Assembly (NCBI GenBank): GCA_949358305.1
Contig: OX442323.1
Span: forward strand, 2,666,001-2,730,000
Length of the DNA stretch: 64,000 nt
Reading direction: 5' to 3'
From: Strigamia acuminata
Taxonomy: Eukaryota > Arthropoda > Chilopoda > Geophilomorpha > Linotaeniidae
Part shown: in pieces, positions 1 to 12,030 of the stretch
How the letters are laid out: the number at the start of each line of letters is the position of its first letter
Numbering within the stretch: the stretch's first letter is position 1
Position numbers and translations under genes: made by a program
Notes under the pieces: generated by a model
Told to the model about the DNA's origin: nothing
The model's database searches: none
What the model saw: the letters and a program-made list of their open reading frames with translations, nothing else

Positions 1-2993
1 TAATGTGTGTAAGTGTGTTTTCATTTATTTTATTGAATTTGTGTTTATTTCGATTAAGTGTTTTATTTTCATTCGTGTGTTTTTGATTGATATTGATTGT
101 TTTTTGATAATGTTTTCAATCGCTTGAGGGTTGTTTTAAGTGCCCTCTTGTATGCAAATTGTGCACCACCAAGGTCCCTGCTGACCGGAAGTGGATCCCG
201 AATATTCACTTACTCAATTTAAATCAGCGTTCTCACCTCGCATATCGCTTTTAACCACCAAAGGAGTAAAGTTTGTAATGTTATTTTAACCATCGCCTTT
301 TTAAGACAAGGGGGCGGAGTAGATTGTCACGGGCGCACATCGGGGTTGTTACGCTACTGCACAATGGAAGTTAATTTTTAATCACAATAAACTATTAATT
401 AGAAAGTTATAAAGCGAATGGTTAATTTTTAATTAGTCAAAAAGTTGTTTTGAATGAAATTTTAATGTGTTAGTTCACATAATTAAGTAACAAAAGCTGC
501 TTTCGATTAAAGTCATTTAGAGTACTTAGCATTTTTAAAGAAGACATTTAAACTGCTGGACCGAGAGTTGTCTCGATTCAAAGCAGCAAGTAATATCGAC
601 CAATGATTGATTTTTAATTGGCTGAAATATTGGACCAATAATAAAATATTTTGCAATAATGGCTCAACATTAATTACAATCTTGGAATAATTTAATTAAT
701 TATTTATTTCTATTTTATTTCTAGGGTAACAACGGTTCCAACATTTAAACAGAGATGTTAACACGATGCAAACAGGTTGACAAGGTAAAAACTACTGACT
801 CACTTTTATTCTTAAAACAAAAGAGGTAAAATAGGGGAGTTGTAATTCCCCACATTTCAATTATTACGTGACCAAAGGGTCAGCAAACTGGCTCCGAGGC
901 ACTCACAAACAAATTAAAATTTAACAAATCAAGCACACAATAATTAAGTAAAAACTCAATCCAAAATCATCAAATTGGACAATAAATTAAATTATTTCAC
1001 TAAAACACATCAAATCCAAAACAAATCAAATCCACCAATATTTTCATTAAACAGCTCAAAGTGATGATAAAACTCGATAAATTTCACAAAAACACTTCAT
1101 AAGTCTAACAATCAAATACAAAACATAATAATACCTGTAACACTTACAAAATGAAATAAATGAATAACACTTCAAGTTGATAAGCTCCCCCTTTGGGGTT
1201 TGCTTCACTACGACACAATTCTCATCTTAAAAACTCACAGAGTAGGGCTAGGAGTTGTTGTTGTTTGTTGGTGTGTTTGCTATCAGCTGTGGTGAGAGAA
1301 GTAAGAAATGTGTCTGTGCGCATTGGGTCGTATTGTTTTAAGCGAACTTTTCTAAATTTATTGCTGTTGAATATGGAAACTGGTGGTTTCCAAAGTGTAT
1401 TAATTTAGTTTACTGTTTTGACCACCGTGGCGCAAGTGAAAACTCACTTGTGACCCGGATTAATTGGGGATTATCTTAATCCTTTGCTTTTATATACTTG
1501 AACAATAGAATAAAAATTCACTGTTTTTTCAAATGTAATACTGTCTACAAAAATCTTCGATCCGAATCCGACTCCATCCGTCGTTTAAATAAGTTTTGAG
1601 AATATTTCATTTATACAAGTTGCTTGTGCAACGTCTCATTAAACATCCTTTAAAGAACTTCTGTCGGGTAAATAGCAATCAGCTGGTTTAAAGAAGATAT
1701 ACCAGAGTAAATGGCTTCTTGAATGCAGCTAGCAAACCCAATCAATCATTTTTACAAAGTTTTAGTTTTTGGATGGGAGCTATTTCTAAAAAAAAATTTA
1801 GTTGAATTTATTGGATGGTGTGGTTTTTGAATGAGTTGTGCACACATGTGATTATGTTTGAGACAATGGCAATTTCCAGTAAGATTTATTACTTTTCACA
1901 TCAGATATTTTCCCATTCACAAGCAAGGAACATTTGAAAAGAAAAAAAACAAACAAAGGGAGCATGGGGGTTGGGGGGTTATAAGAGAATGGGAAACTAG
2001 AAGTCTAAAAAAGCAATCAACTCCTTACATGAGCTTAGAGGAAATGAAAAGGGAGGGAAGTAAATGGGTGAAATAAATTTACACAAGAGTGGTGAAAGCT
2101 CATTGTTTCAAATGAGATTAGGTCCTAAGATTGAGTGATCAGGTAAGGTTGAATAGGTTATAGATTTGATGCAAATATCAAGTTTGATTTATGATGGGAT
2201 TGAGTTGCATTTGAATGTATATTATAAATTATTATTATAAAGTTGAAAATCAATTTTTGCACACTGAAGGTGTAAAAGAAAGCAGTTATAATTTTTGGTT
2301 TCAATGTTTTCCAAATGAACCTGTCAGATGCTTTAGTGTGATATTAAAGCCATTTAGGGCTGGTTTTAATTGTTTCTAAAGTTGAAGTGGCATCTGTGTG
2401 CTTTAATTAAATCTTAAGTGGTGGTTGTTTAAGTTGTTGTCAAGTCTGTCAGTAAGCCGGTGTCAAATTGATTGCCCAAGAAAGTTTGTCATGGTGGTGT
2501 CAAAATGCTTAACAAACAAGTTGGCAATATACAGCATTAACAAATATTGACATTTTACTTCAATTGAGAAGTACAAGATTTTCTCATTAGAAAAAATGCC
2601 AGTTTATGGCATTTGGCAGTAAAAGTTTTTCTAAAATGGTTTTAGAAAATCACTTAATTCTTAAAAGTGGGCTGTTAGCATGTAGTTGACAGCAAATTGG
2701 ACAACTTTTGTTTATTCTATTTCTAACAGTATAAATAACCAAATTTAGTGTTACAAACAGTGCAAACTATGTGTTACCTTGTACAAAAGTTTGTATCAAG
2801 ACTGCTAGAATATTCTGTAAAAATGTTCTGTAAAAATTGTCCATTAAAATGCTCTCCAACTTAATGATCGATGTTTTTAAATTGCAACTTGTAACCATCA
2901 ATTCGAGACATGTTTCATTAATGCTACACTAATGAAACACACCTTGTTGGATTGGATGTATTCTTTTTCCTGTAAAAATTTATTGCTTAAGCT
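1..2993. other. Gene-free AT-rich stretch
   Basis: I see no supportable gene. The stretch is AT-rich with short chance ORFs. It holds an ATGCAAAT octamer at 152-159, a small inverted repeat CAAGTGA/TCACTTG at 1433-1450, and a GTTTCATTA/TAATGAAAC hairpin near 2915-2941. The GAATGCAGCTAGC string near 1721 resembles the end of the foldback element at 36404-36500. Confidence 0.6.
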
Positions 2994-3584
2994 TAGTACT
3001 CATAAGCAGTTTCCTACGTAGGAAACCAGTCTGCCCACAGAAACTTTGCCTACAGAAAAAACTGGTACTCACAAATTTCATTCCAGTCTTGGAATGTCTG
3101 TGAGATATGTTCTGTGACACAAAAAATTAACTTTCTGGCATGTCGATGCAACGGAAAGCTGATCTTCCTTTCCAGGCACAGAAAGTAGCGATCGGTCTTG
3201 ACAATTTGTGACCGGTTGTAATTTTTTTTAACCGGTCTCAAATATGGCAGCAATCAGTTTTGCCAACAAAAGCAAACTGTATATTCTGTTTATAAAAGTA
3301 AATTATTAGTTTATAAATAAAATTAAAAACAAACTAGCAATTCTATTCATCCTAACTCCAAAAGTAGCCTTAAAATCTTTTATTGGCATCCATCTTGTTT
3401 CTTTTTCATGGCCATTCATCATTTCTTTCTGTTGCATAGAGCTGTGAGTACCACAAAAAGTCTGGTGTGACAGACTGGCACATGTTCTGCTACCAGATGA
3501 TTCTGATTGGCTTTTCTGTCAAATCTATACACAGAAAAGTTCGTGTGCATACACTTCCGTTAGCAGATGACCTTATGAGTACTA
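2994..3584. mobile_element. Candidate non-autonomous DNA transposon with nested inverted ends
   Basis: The segment opens with TAGTACTCATAAG and closes with the exact reverse complement, CTTATGAGTACTA. A second inverted pair lies inside it: GGTACTCACA at 3064-3073 and TGTGAGTACC at 3443-3452. An 18-bp perfect palindrome (GTTTCCTACGTAGGAAAC) sits at 3009-3026, and a further inverted pair around ACCGGT at 3211-3236. No coding region is visible. The concentric inverted pairs suggest a MITE or foldback-type element, but I do not recognise the family and no target duplication is clear. Confidence 0.5.
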
Positions 3585-3652
3585 CCTGTAAGCTTTAATT
3601 CTAAATATTTGCAATATTTTTCAATGTATTTGAGAACAGGGGCATCTTAAGC

Positions 3653-3722
3653 AGGGGTGGACTACTATGTCTTCTTGGCTTTGGTTCCAGATAACTCCTC
3701 TAACCACTAAAGCCACAACCCA
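3653..3722 (-). repeat. tRNA-like SINE relic
   Basis: Read on the minus strand, this has tRNA order: a GGCTTTAGTGGTTAGAG segment resembling a pol III A box, an anticodon-arm-like region, and a weak B box near the 3653 end. It is too degenerate to be a tRNA gene. A tRNA-derived SINE head is the most economical reading. The GC content is higher than the flanks. Confidence 0.4.
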
Positions 3723-4832
3723 GAGAGAGCAGCGCATGAGACTTCGCACTCTGGCGACAACCTGTTTGGGAAGCCGCACACTTAGCCTCACTTTTTAAAA
3801 ATAAACGTGTACAAACTGATGTGGTTTTCTTGAGACAACAGTCAGTGTCAAAATATAATTTTTGTTTTTAATATTGAAGATTTTATATTTTAACGTGACA
3901 AACCATAAAAATGGGAAAAAAAATATTTTAGAAAACATTTTTCCTACCATTAAAAGTTTATGTTGGAATTTTATACTTTCGATTTAAACGCGTTTATTCG
4001 GTATGTAAAATTGGGGGGCAGCCGTGCCGCTATGTCATATTCACTTGTGTAAGCAGTGGCCATTAAAAAGCCGCTGGTAGGAAGATGGGCATGGAATATA
4101 TTTGCAATTTTTACACGAGGCAGAAGTTGGTCGGGGGGAGAAGGAGTTGGGGAATTAAAGTTTGCATGTGAAATCAAACGTGCATTATGCTTGAAATGGC
4201 AGCAGAATGAAATGTTGATGTTTGCAAACGCATTCCTAACATGTGCATCCAGTTCGCCACAAATGAATGGAATGGTCGAGTGCTCGTGTTTTTAGATTGT
4301 GTACAACACGCAACTCACTCAGGGGTGAAATACAAACGGTGGTGTCCGGAGTTGGGAGAAAATAAATAAATAAATAACAATATTTGCTTCAGTTCTGGTC
4401 TGAGCGGACATCTGCATATGGAAATTTCATTTTGTGTGCGGTTTTTTATATTGGTTTTGTCCATCCTGTTCAACTCTTGAAGCAGCAAAAAAATGTTTGT
4501 AATGCGGTTAATTCTTTAATTTTTCTGAATTTCACAAGAAGCCTAATTTTATCTGCCATCACCAGATGACACACATTGTGAGTACTTTAACTGCAACATC
4601 TGGCGGGTGTACTGGATGGGCTAAAGACCTTCCTTTGACAAATATTGTGGAAGTTATTGCAGATATTTTCAATTTAACAATAGATTGGACTTTTCCAATT
4701 GACATATTGCTTTTGTAAGTCATTGTACTATACAAATGACACTCTACAACTTTACAATTGACATTTTGACGTAGAACTATGTTAAAGAGGACACCACCAC
4801 CAATATTATTCATGTGACGGAAGTAATATTCA
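3723..4832. other. Gene-free stretch
   Basis: No gene can be supported. Short ORFs occur on both strands without recognisable motifs. A short AAAT tetranucleotide run lies near 4361-4377. Confidence 0.55.
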
Positions 4833-4899
4833 GAATAAACAATACCACGATAGAAAACAATTCCAGGAATAAACAGTGCCAGAATAGAAAGCAATTCCC
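4833..4899. repeat. Two-copy tandem duplication, 34-bp unit
   Basis: Two adjacent imperfect copies begin GAATAAACA at 4833 and 4867, and each ends near CAATTCC. They directly precede the MITE at 4909. Confidence 0.7.
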
Positions 4900-4908
4900 A
4901 TCAAGAGA

Positions 4909-5080
4909 CGGCCAGAGTCAAGCCGTAAGCCGGCTGTCTCTTCCGCGCTACTGTAGACCTACAGTGTTACAAAACACCACCAGAGGGCGCTCTTAGCGAT
5001 GACAACATGGCCTAGTCAATTAGCTAAGAGGTCTACAGTAGCGCGGAGGAGACAGCCGGCTTACGGCTTGACTCTGGCCG
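4909..5080. mobile_element. GC-rich MITE with ~50-bp near-perfect terminal inverted repeats
   Basis: The first ~50 bp (beginning CGGCCAGAGTCAAGCC) reappear inverted at the other end (ending GGCTTGACTCTGGCCG) with very few differences. About 70 bp lie between the arms. The element is clearly more GC- and CpG-rich than its surroundings, and the near-identity of the arms points to recent activity or gene conversion between arms. There is no coding capacity. No target duplication is evident, so the superfamily is unassigned. Confidence 0.85.
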
Positions 5081-6702
5081 CGTAACAATATTAACTTCAT
5101 CAATTGTTCTTTTCCATCTTCTCACTGTTGTCTGTTTGTATTCTTCGTCGGTCCTCCCATCACTGTTACGTCGCTTTCGTCACGCATTGTTATTATTTCC
5201 AATTTGAAAAACTGCTGTGCACCAAAGAAAGTTTCATTTCAACAATGTTGCAACAATGCTACATTCACAAAAGATGTCTAATTGGATTTGGAACGTCTCA
5301 TTCCTTACCAATCTATCATTGAATTCAAAATATCCGCAATAAGTTGCACAATATACGGAATACTTTTATTGCAATGGCAACGATAAGTTTGAGACAAATC
5401 GATCAAGGATTTGTGTCATTTTGTGGTTAGATAGCATTGCATGAACCACACAAAGGAGGTCAAGACCAGGGGCAAATTCCATTCTTTGCTTAACCCTTAC
5501 TGTATTAAAACTCAGAAATTGCTTTTCAGAGAAGAATCGTAGCTAGATGCCAGCAGACATCATTATCATTTGGTCTGATGCCGAGTATACAACATTCCCT
5601 GAAATCTTTTAAAAACAATTTATCGCATTTTTATATTTGCTTTTATAGAGATGATTCAATCCGACGCGGGCTGTACACAACATTTCAAGAATGGCTAGTG
5701 GTGTATTTGTACCACAAGGAATTGTGCAGGTTTGAGCACATTAGGAAATTACGTTGTGTTGGTTACAATACTGCAAGGCATGTGGACATATTTGTGCCAC
5801 CGGTTTAATATGCAAAATGCAAAACCAGGTTGCATAAACAGCAGCAAAAGCAGAAACAACTCTGGTTATTGCCTGTGCTGTCAACAATCGTTAGATTCAA
5901 TCAGATCAAGTTGAGTAAATGAAGAGAGCAGGATTATTATTTAGAACCCCTGACAGTTATCAATGTATGTGTACAGTGTTAAGTCTCCTTTTCAATTAAT
6001 TAGTCGTATTACTCAATTCTCTTTTGTGGTTTCAAGGATAATAAATTGCCATCATCAGTCATAAGCTAATGGATGAGTATATAATTTCCCAACATGTATT
6101 AATTAAGCTGTTTCCACATTTAATACTGATGTAATGAATTTTGAATGAAATTGGCCACACACAGGGATGTTCTCAATTTTTAACAAATATTTTAATATTA
6201 TGCATTAAATTTTTTTTTTTTTTTTTAGATCTATTATACAAATTACTATTGTAAAGTTCAGTTACTAGAAGTCACGAGGACAGTGTAATTTAAGACCTGC
6301 AACTGTTGAATTGGTTAAGTTACAAATAAATGCATCCATTTCAAACAGCAAAGAATTGCAATATCACTTCTTGACCCTGTTCAAGCTGTTGACCTTAGAG
6401 ATGATTTAAGGTCAGTGCCGGACTTACATTAAATTTAAATAAGCTAGAATTCAAAGATTGGTTAAAATGATTTAAATTTATTTGTATTTTATAATGAAAT
6501 GTTTTTTCCATTCATAAAATTAAGTTTTATGCTGTTTTTAATTCAACATACATGTGATGTGTTTTGTTGTCTTGTCGTTCAATTGTGACGACTCACAATT
6601 CAAAACCATGGAGTATTTGCTGACGATTGTTCGGAAACTTTGTTTGTATGCTGATTTCAGGCAGCCATAACATTGACAGGAAGTGAAAAAGAACTTAGTG
6701 TT
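5081..6702. other. Gene-free stretch
   Basis: AT-rich DNA with short uninformative ORFs and a poly-T run near 6210-6227. I see no splice-bounded coding segment or known domain. Confidence 0.55.
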
Positions 6703-7157
6703 GACCTTAAGAATAGAGAAAACTCCAGCCTTATTACTCCTAACTGTGGAGTGTATGAACCCACAAGCGAAAGTAGTTCCTTTCTAGTTTGAATTTTTCA
6801 AATTTTTTTTATTACTACATCAGTTTAAGTGGTGTGGTTTTGTGTATATTAACTAACAAAATGTTGTTTCTCTTCATCCAATTAATGTGCAGTCTGTTTG
6901 TATTATGATGCATGTATTTTTACACTCTATAGGTTAATATTTCCAGGAAGTCAACAACATTTGAACTGGTTATTGCTTGTTTTGCCTGGAACGATTCCAA
7001 AATGTCGTCAAACAACTCCGGTAGTTGTTGTGTTGTTACTAAAACCTGATGTTTTATTAAAACCTGGTGTATTGTTCTACTTTTCGGTATCACTACACCA
7101 GTGAAAAAGCCTCGACCAATGGGAGTTTTCTCTATTCTTAAGGTCAGACAGAGTATA
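6703..7157. mobile_element. MITE of the TATACTC/CCAAT family (copy 1)
   Basis: GACCTTAAGAATAGAG at 6703 is mirrored by CTCTATTCTTAAGGTC ending at 7145. The right end continues to AGACAGAGTATA at 7157, matching the TATACTC terminus of other copies; the left outermost bases have decayed. The right arm contains the inner family motif CGACCAATGGGAG and the TCACTACACCAGTG motif shared with copies at 55769 and 61585. No ORF of note. Confidence 0.75.
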
Positions 7158-8503
7158 TTTGTAAGCACACGCTTCTTACCCACAATCCCTCAGTTCGTTG
7201 GCTAGTGTATTGAGGTCGGTGGTGAAAGTGTATCAATGTGATCAGTTCTGTGTTGTTCAAGCTTCAACATATTTGCATTACAAAGCCACTCACTTGATCT
7301 GAACTGTTCTGCTGTGTTGTGTGGATCTGGACGTTAAAGTAGTTGTGTTGGAAACATGTGTTATCTTCCATTAAATTTTGGAATTTGTATTTGGGAAGAA
7401 ATAAAGAGAGATGAGTTTACTTTGAGATTTTGGACTGGTTATACGGTATTTGTATAGTATTTAGTTGCGTTTGAATTGCTAAGCGTCTTACATTGTCTCT
7501 AATTTTGGCTGCTTAGTTCGGATTATTATTATTGTTTGTGTGTATACATAACAGATCAGTGTCCAACCATGTGGAGATACGAAGGTGAAATGTATATTCA
7601 TGAATAAATGTGGTATTGATAACACATTACTTCCGGCTTATGGACACATCCAGGTTTGGATAACCGGGTGACACCCTGAGATGAGTTGAAAGCAATTTTC
7701 AAAAGTGTGCTATATGTCGTGCTTGGTGTTTTGCGAAATTGCTATTCGTGCGTGACCATACCCAGATTGTTGTCAACCGTCCTTTGCAGGGCAGAAAACT
7801 GTTTTTCTTTTCTTCTCTTTTTATGGCCAACAGTTTTTATTTATTGAAGTGAAACATATTTTGGCGCAGTAGCGATTCCAAACCGGAAATGACGAATGAG
7901 TCATGGAAGCGATGTAACCAGGGTCGCCACGTGGGGGGGGGATCCCATTGTTTATAGTTGTGCTTCGGTGCTCCATAGTTGCTTGGATGTGTTGCACAAC
8001 CTACACAACTGGACGCGGGGTTTTATTTCATGTAATCCTTTTAATATTTGACAATTACAAAGCGTTTTCTTTTGCAGTTAATGCGATGGAGCAAAGTAGC
8101 ATTAAATTTTAAGTAGACTGAAACTATTAAGGAGGTTTGGTGGTTTCATTTCACAGCCGTTGCTGCCAAATTAAAAGAAGGTGCATTGCACCTTTTAGCA
8201 ATAAGCAAGCGAAAGAATGAGAATTGCTATATCCGAAATTGGTAGTGTTGCTCTCATAAAAAAAAACAGATTTGACTGGAAAGAATGGCAGCAACTGCAG
8301 CGTATTATCTTGAAGCATTCTGTAACTCCCCTAACGCTAATAAACGCACATAACGTAACATTCTTGTGTATTGGACGACCTTTGCGCGGTAAACATGTGT
8401 AGCTGGTGTTAAATTGCTTTGCCTTATTTACGATTCGCTTTGCCACCAATTGCTCGGGGTTAACTAAATAACCAATGAAGAGTTGGACACCCAATTGATT
8501 TAG
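7158..8503. other. Gene-free stretch
   Basis: No supportable gene. The block around 7860-7990 is locally GC-richer and includes a G run near 7933-7941, but no coding signal or repeat partner is apparent. Confidence 0.5.
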
Positions 8504-8719
8504 AGAACGAGGACACAGATTAGAGGAAGACACAGATGCGACACGTCCTTTGTTCTCCGCGTGATCGGCGAAAAACAGCGCGCCAAGCGGGCATTTATTT
8601 CCCTACAGGAAGACGTTCACTGCGCGTGTATATCGGCGGACGGAGGTAGCTTTGTTGCGGCCAACAGATCCAAACTCCGTCCAAATGTTAAAAATGTTAA
8701 AAATGTTAATTTCCATAAT
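8504..8719 (+). pseudogene. Coding-like fragment, left arm of an inverted pair
   Basis: This frame stays open for 72 codons in AT-rich surroundings but has no initiator methionine. Its central part (HRCDTS, then FVLRVIGEKQRAKR, then FISLQED) matches the minus-strand translation of the inverted copy at 8904-9010. The two arms differ by a 9-nt in-frame indel and a handful of substitutions. A following stretch with CACISADGG is found only in this copy. I do not recognise the protein. It could be a captured exon or a decayed transposon ORF. Confidence 0.4.
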
Positions 8720-9010
8720 TGAAAATGGTTTATACTTTTAGTTCTTCAATTATAACTATTGTTTCGATAAAAAAAAAAGTTTTCTTTATTTGCAAAGAGT
8801 TTTTTTTAAAAAAAAATTATGATTCTTTATTGGCCGACAGTACGTGTTTAGATGCTGCCGAAAACCACAATTATCACGGCCAATGAAGAATCATAAATTT
8901 TTCTTCCTGTAGGGAAATAAATTCCCGCTTGGCGCGCTGTTTTTTGCCGATCACGCGGAGAACAAAGGATTTTGCAGAAGTGTCGCATCTGTGTATTCCT
9001 CTAATCTGTG
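8514..9010. repeat. Inverted duplication, ~100-bp arms
   Basis: The left arm at 8514-8611 and the right arm at 8904-9010 are reverse complements apart from a 9-nt gap and few mismatches. They share GATCGGC, CAGCGCGCCAAGCGGG and TTTATTTCCCTACAGGAA. The spacer of ~290 bp holds a separate hairpin at 8814-8900. Confidence 0.85.
8814..8900. repeat. Foldback hairpin between the inverted arms
   Basis: The arms AAATTATGATTCTTTATTGG (from 8814) and its near reverse complement (to about 8900) flank a ~42-nt loop. It may be a small independent MITE. Confidence 0.65.
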
Positions 9011-9206
9011 AGCGAAGAGACACACCTGCTTTAAGCCTTTTGGCACATGTTACATCTACTAGAATCTGTGGTGAAGACTCAAGAACTTGGTCAGCACTTT
9101 GATGAGTGACCCTGTGGTAAGTACATCTGCCATTCAAATTAATGGGGTATTCAGCAAATGGCCCGGTTTTTGGTGCAGACGCCAAATATTGAAAATTGAA
9201 AATCAA
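8874..9206 (-). pseudogene. Coding-like fragment, right arm of the inverted pair
   Basis: This 110-codon minus-strand ORF contains HRCDTSAKSFVLRVIG and KQRAKREFISLQE, matching the plus-strand fragment at 8504-8719 with three additional codons (AKS). The section upstream of the shared part (QILVDVTCAKRLKAG) has no counterpart in the other arm. The product is unrecognised. The shared peptide across an inverted duplication is the only support for coding origin. Confidence 0.4.
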
Positions 9207-10159
9207 ACACCAGTTGCATTACTTCGGTCACAAGCCGTAGTAAAGATGATTCTGAGAGGTCGTTTGTTTCTCTTAGTACTTTTAAATTACCATAGTTAAT
9301 GCCAGCCAGACCAGCACCTCCAGCCCAATAACACTTAAATTTGCCTTGGGAAGTTTTTCATTAGGCCTTATTATGTACATAACTTAATCATTAATCAACT
9401 CTCAACTCAATTTCACATAAAAGATGCCATTTTCCCCCTTTGAGAAGAGTTGAATGTATTGATTAACTTGTACACTGAAGTAGATTTGCTTCATAAGGAA
9501 TGGTAATAATTTGGAATTTGATTGGAGCATTCCATAGACCTTAGGAGGAGTTGAAAGAAAAAAATTTTAAGTAGTATATGAATAAGTGAATATAAGCTGG
9601 AATTGCCATAGTTTAATGTTAGATCTTCTCCCAGAAGGCTAGAGGTCTAACAGCTAATTGCAGGTTCATATTAGTTGGCTGGGAACCAAATGACAGAATA
9701 AATGGCATAATAAAGCCATTTTGAAGCAATCTTTTTTTTCTAGCAAAATGTGTTTTTAACATCTTTCCAACGCCTTTAAGAGTTATTAATAAAAGGTGAT
9801 AGGTGAAAGATAGTGGAGATTAGCACCAACTTTTCCTAATGGCAATTTGCTGAGTGAAAATGAAAAAACATCAAAATTGTTGGTCATTAAGCTAAGCTGA
9901 TGATTAAAATGAAATAAAATGGAATGAGAAAATATTTTTGCAAAGGTTAAATTTGAATGGGACAAGTAAATATAAAGAACTACGTTTTTTTGGTTTAAGG
10001 CTTTTGTTCCAAAATGCTGCCAGAGTGCACTACTATCGCACATTTTTGGTGATTGTCCTGACGATGCCGAAAATAGCAAAATATGATCGTTATCAATTAA
10101 AATGTAAAAAAAATTTGTATACGGACAGATAGGAAATTTAATTTTGAACAGGATTAGAC
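9207..10159. other. Gene-free stretch
   Basis: No gene supported. The minus-strand ORF at 9786-10202 has no recognisable motif and the composition of chance AT-rich translation. Confidence 0.5.
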
Positions 10160-10706
10160 TAGTTTCAGAATTTATTAACCAATCGTTTGTTACTAATCTC
10201 AAATCTTCAAAAGTTCTTCACCGATTGCTTTGAAATTTTGACACAGCGTTGCATTCAAATAGGCACATGTTTTTATATTATTTTTGTATGGATGTCACAC
10301 CTGTGACAGGTAAAAACATGCTTTTTTTGAAAAAACAGCACCATCTATTGGGCGTAAATGCAACACACGATTCCACCGGATTTATTTCTACGGGATTTAT
10401 TTTCACGGGATTTATTTTCACGGGATTTATTTCCACGTGATTTCCATGGGATTTATCTCTGCGGGATTTATTTCCACGGGATTTATTTCCACGGGATTTA
10501 TTTCCACGGGATTTATTTCCACGGGATTTATTTCCACGGGATTTATTTCCACGGGATTTATTTCCACGGGATTTATTTCCACGGGATTTATTTCCACGGG
10601 ATTTATTTCCACGGGATTTATTTCCACGGGATTTATTACCACGGGATTTATTTCCACGGGATTTATTTATGAGCCACAGCAACGCGTGGCCGGGCACAGC
10701 TAGCTT
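10160..10706 (-). repeat. LINE-tail-like dispersed repeat (copy 1, minus)
   Basis: Read on the minus strand it begins AGCTGTGCCCGGCCACGCG, runs through the 15-bp array, then a segment shared with the repeat at 29922-30163: an AGATGGTGCT/AGATGGCGCT motif, CACGTTTTTATCTGTCACAG, and CAATCGGTGAAGTACTTT. The AGCTGTGCCCG opening and the GGTGAAG...GAGATTT tail are features I associate with widespread invertebrate LINE-type 3' ends; exact assignment needs a library search. Confidence 0.5.
10377..10668. repeat. 15-bp minisatellite, about 19 copies
   Basis: The unit TTTCCACGGGATTTA repeats with exact 15-bp periodicity; successive 60-base blocks are identical through the core. Edge units carry variants (TCTACGGG, TTTCACGGG, TTACCACGGG). 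As the unit is a multiple of three and lacks stops in several frames, it creates spurious ORFs on both strands (GFIST, HGIYF, GNKSR and EINPV repeats). These are not genes. Confidence 0.95.
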
Positions 10707-11759
10707 GTAATGAAAAAAGAAGCAGGTTTAGAGTTAACCCTAGTATCCATTTTGGTTTAAGTAGTTTAAGTGGTGGCGCTACTGTGTACAGGAAGTTGAA
10801 ACAAACAAACAAATATACATACAAACTGTCGTGTCAAGTTAAATAAAAATAAAAGCCTTAAAAAGTGAATTGTAGATGTCATCTTTTCTTCTTTAAAGTC
10901 AAGATTTAAGGCCGTGCACAATGACCAGCTCTTAGTAGCACTTAAACACCTCATTTTTAGAAGCAACTTCTTTAGAAATGAGGCGTATAAAAGAGAAAGC
11001 TGCAGTTAAGTTGAAGAGCACGACCTTGTTCAAATTTGTTTTCCAAAGATATACACATGAAACGTGATTCAGCAATGCAGCACAGATTTAAAAGCCTATT
11101 TAGCTTTGTTCTATTGAAATAGGCTTAAAGAGACTTAGATGCTATCTGTTAAGATTAAAGACACTTATCTTGAGCATAAAATTTGTTATTAATTAAGAAA
11201 TTAAGAATTTGGAGTAATTGTAAAGTTATTTGACATTTTAAAATAAATTTTGTTATTTTATTTTGGAAAAATATTATTTGATTGGCAGTTTATTTTATTT
11301 CAATTTTATTTCAAATTTATCATTTCGATTTCTGAATTTGATTTGTGGGTGAAAAAAGTGTTTTGCTATGCAAATTAACCATAGACTCTTAAAGCAATTT
11401 GATGGATTTTTCTAAAAAAGAAGGCTTTGGTTGAGTTGTGATTGTAATAAAGATTCAATGTCAATATTGGAGAGTTAATTTGGTGTGCTTTAAGATTCTT
11501 GCCTTTCTCGCTTCATGCATCGAGCTTGCTGAATTAATAATTTACTTTATCGATTTATCGGTTCTCAGTAGGAATAAAAGACCAAAACTTGGAATTTGAT
11601 AAGTCCAAATTAAATTAAATTTTTTTCTTTCTAGAAACTGAGGAAGACAGGAGAAGAAAGAAAAAGAAAAACTTACACAACTAGTTGTTGGGTCCCCACC
11701 AGGTCCATCGTTCAACTCTTTGTCAACCAAAAGGCAAATCTACAACAAATAGATAAAAA
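10707..11759. other. Gene-free stretch
   Basis: No gene supported. A small hairpin (GCCTATTT/AAATAGGC) lies at about 11091-11127. Confidence 0.5.
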
Positions 11760-12030
11760 ATACAAAATTTATCTAGTGATTCTAGATCGAAGAATTATAT
11801 TTCACTGGGATTAAACAAGGCATCATCTATGTAGACAAATTTAGACATAGTGTCGATATTGCATCCGCATTAAAGGTCTGCATAGTACAAGATAGAGCGG
11901 TCTATGTTTAATTTCCATTTTCGATCGAATTTCCACATAGAATCGCAATGCATCTTTTTAGACGATCTAGATAGAGTGTGGATAGACTTGTTACATAGAT
12001 GCGATATAAATTCTACCATCCGTGTTACTT
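11760..12030. repeat. CATAG-rich repeat ending in TTACTTGGGT
   Basis: The segment repeats short CATAGA/TCTATG words and ends with CCGTGTTACTTGGGT. The same terminus (ACCCAAGTAAC) and the same CATAG-rich composition occur at 52030-52430, in opposite orientation. I infer a related mobile element; the left boundary is not clear. Confidence 0.4.

Noticed and set aside
10278-10703. Long repetitive ORFs on both strands
   Set aside because: They are produced by a 15-bp minisatellite with no stops in several frames; peptides on opposite strands cannot all be real and none has non-repeat content.
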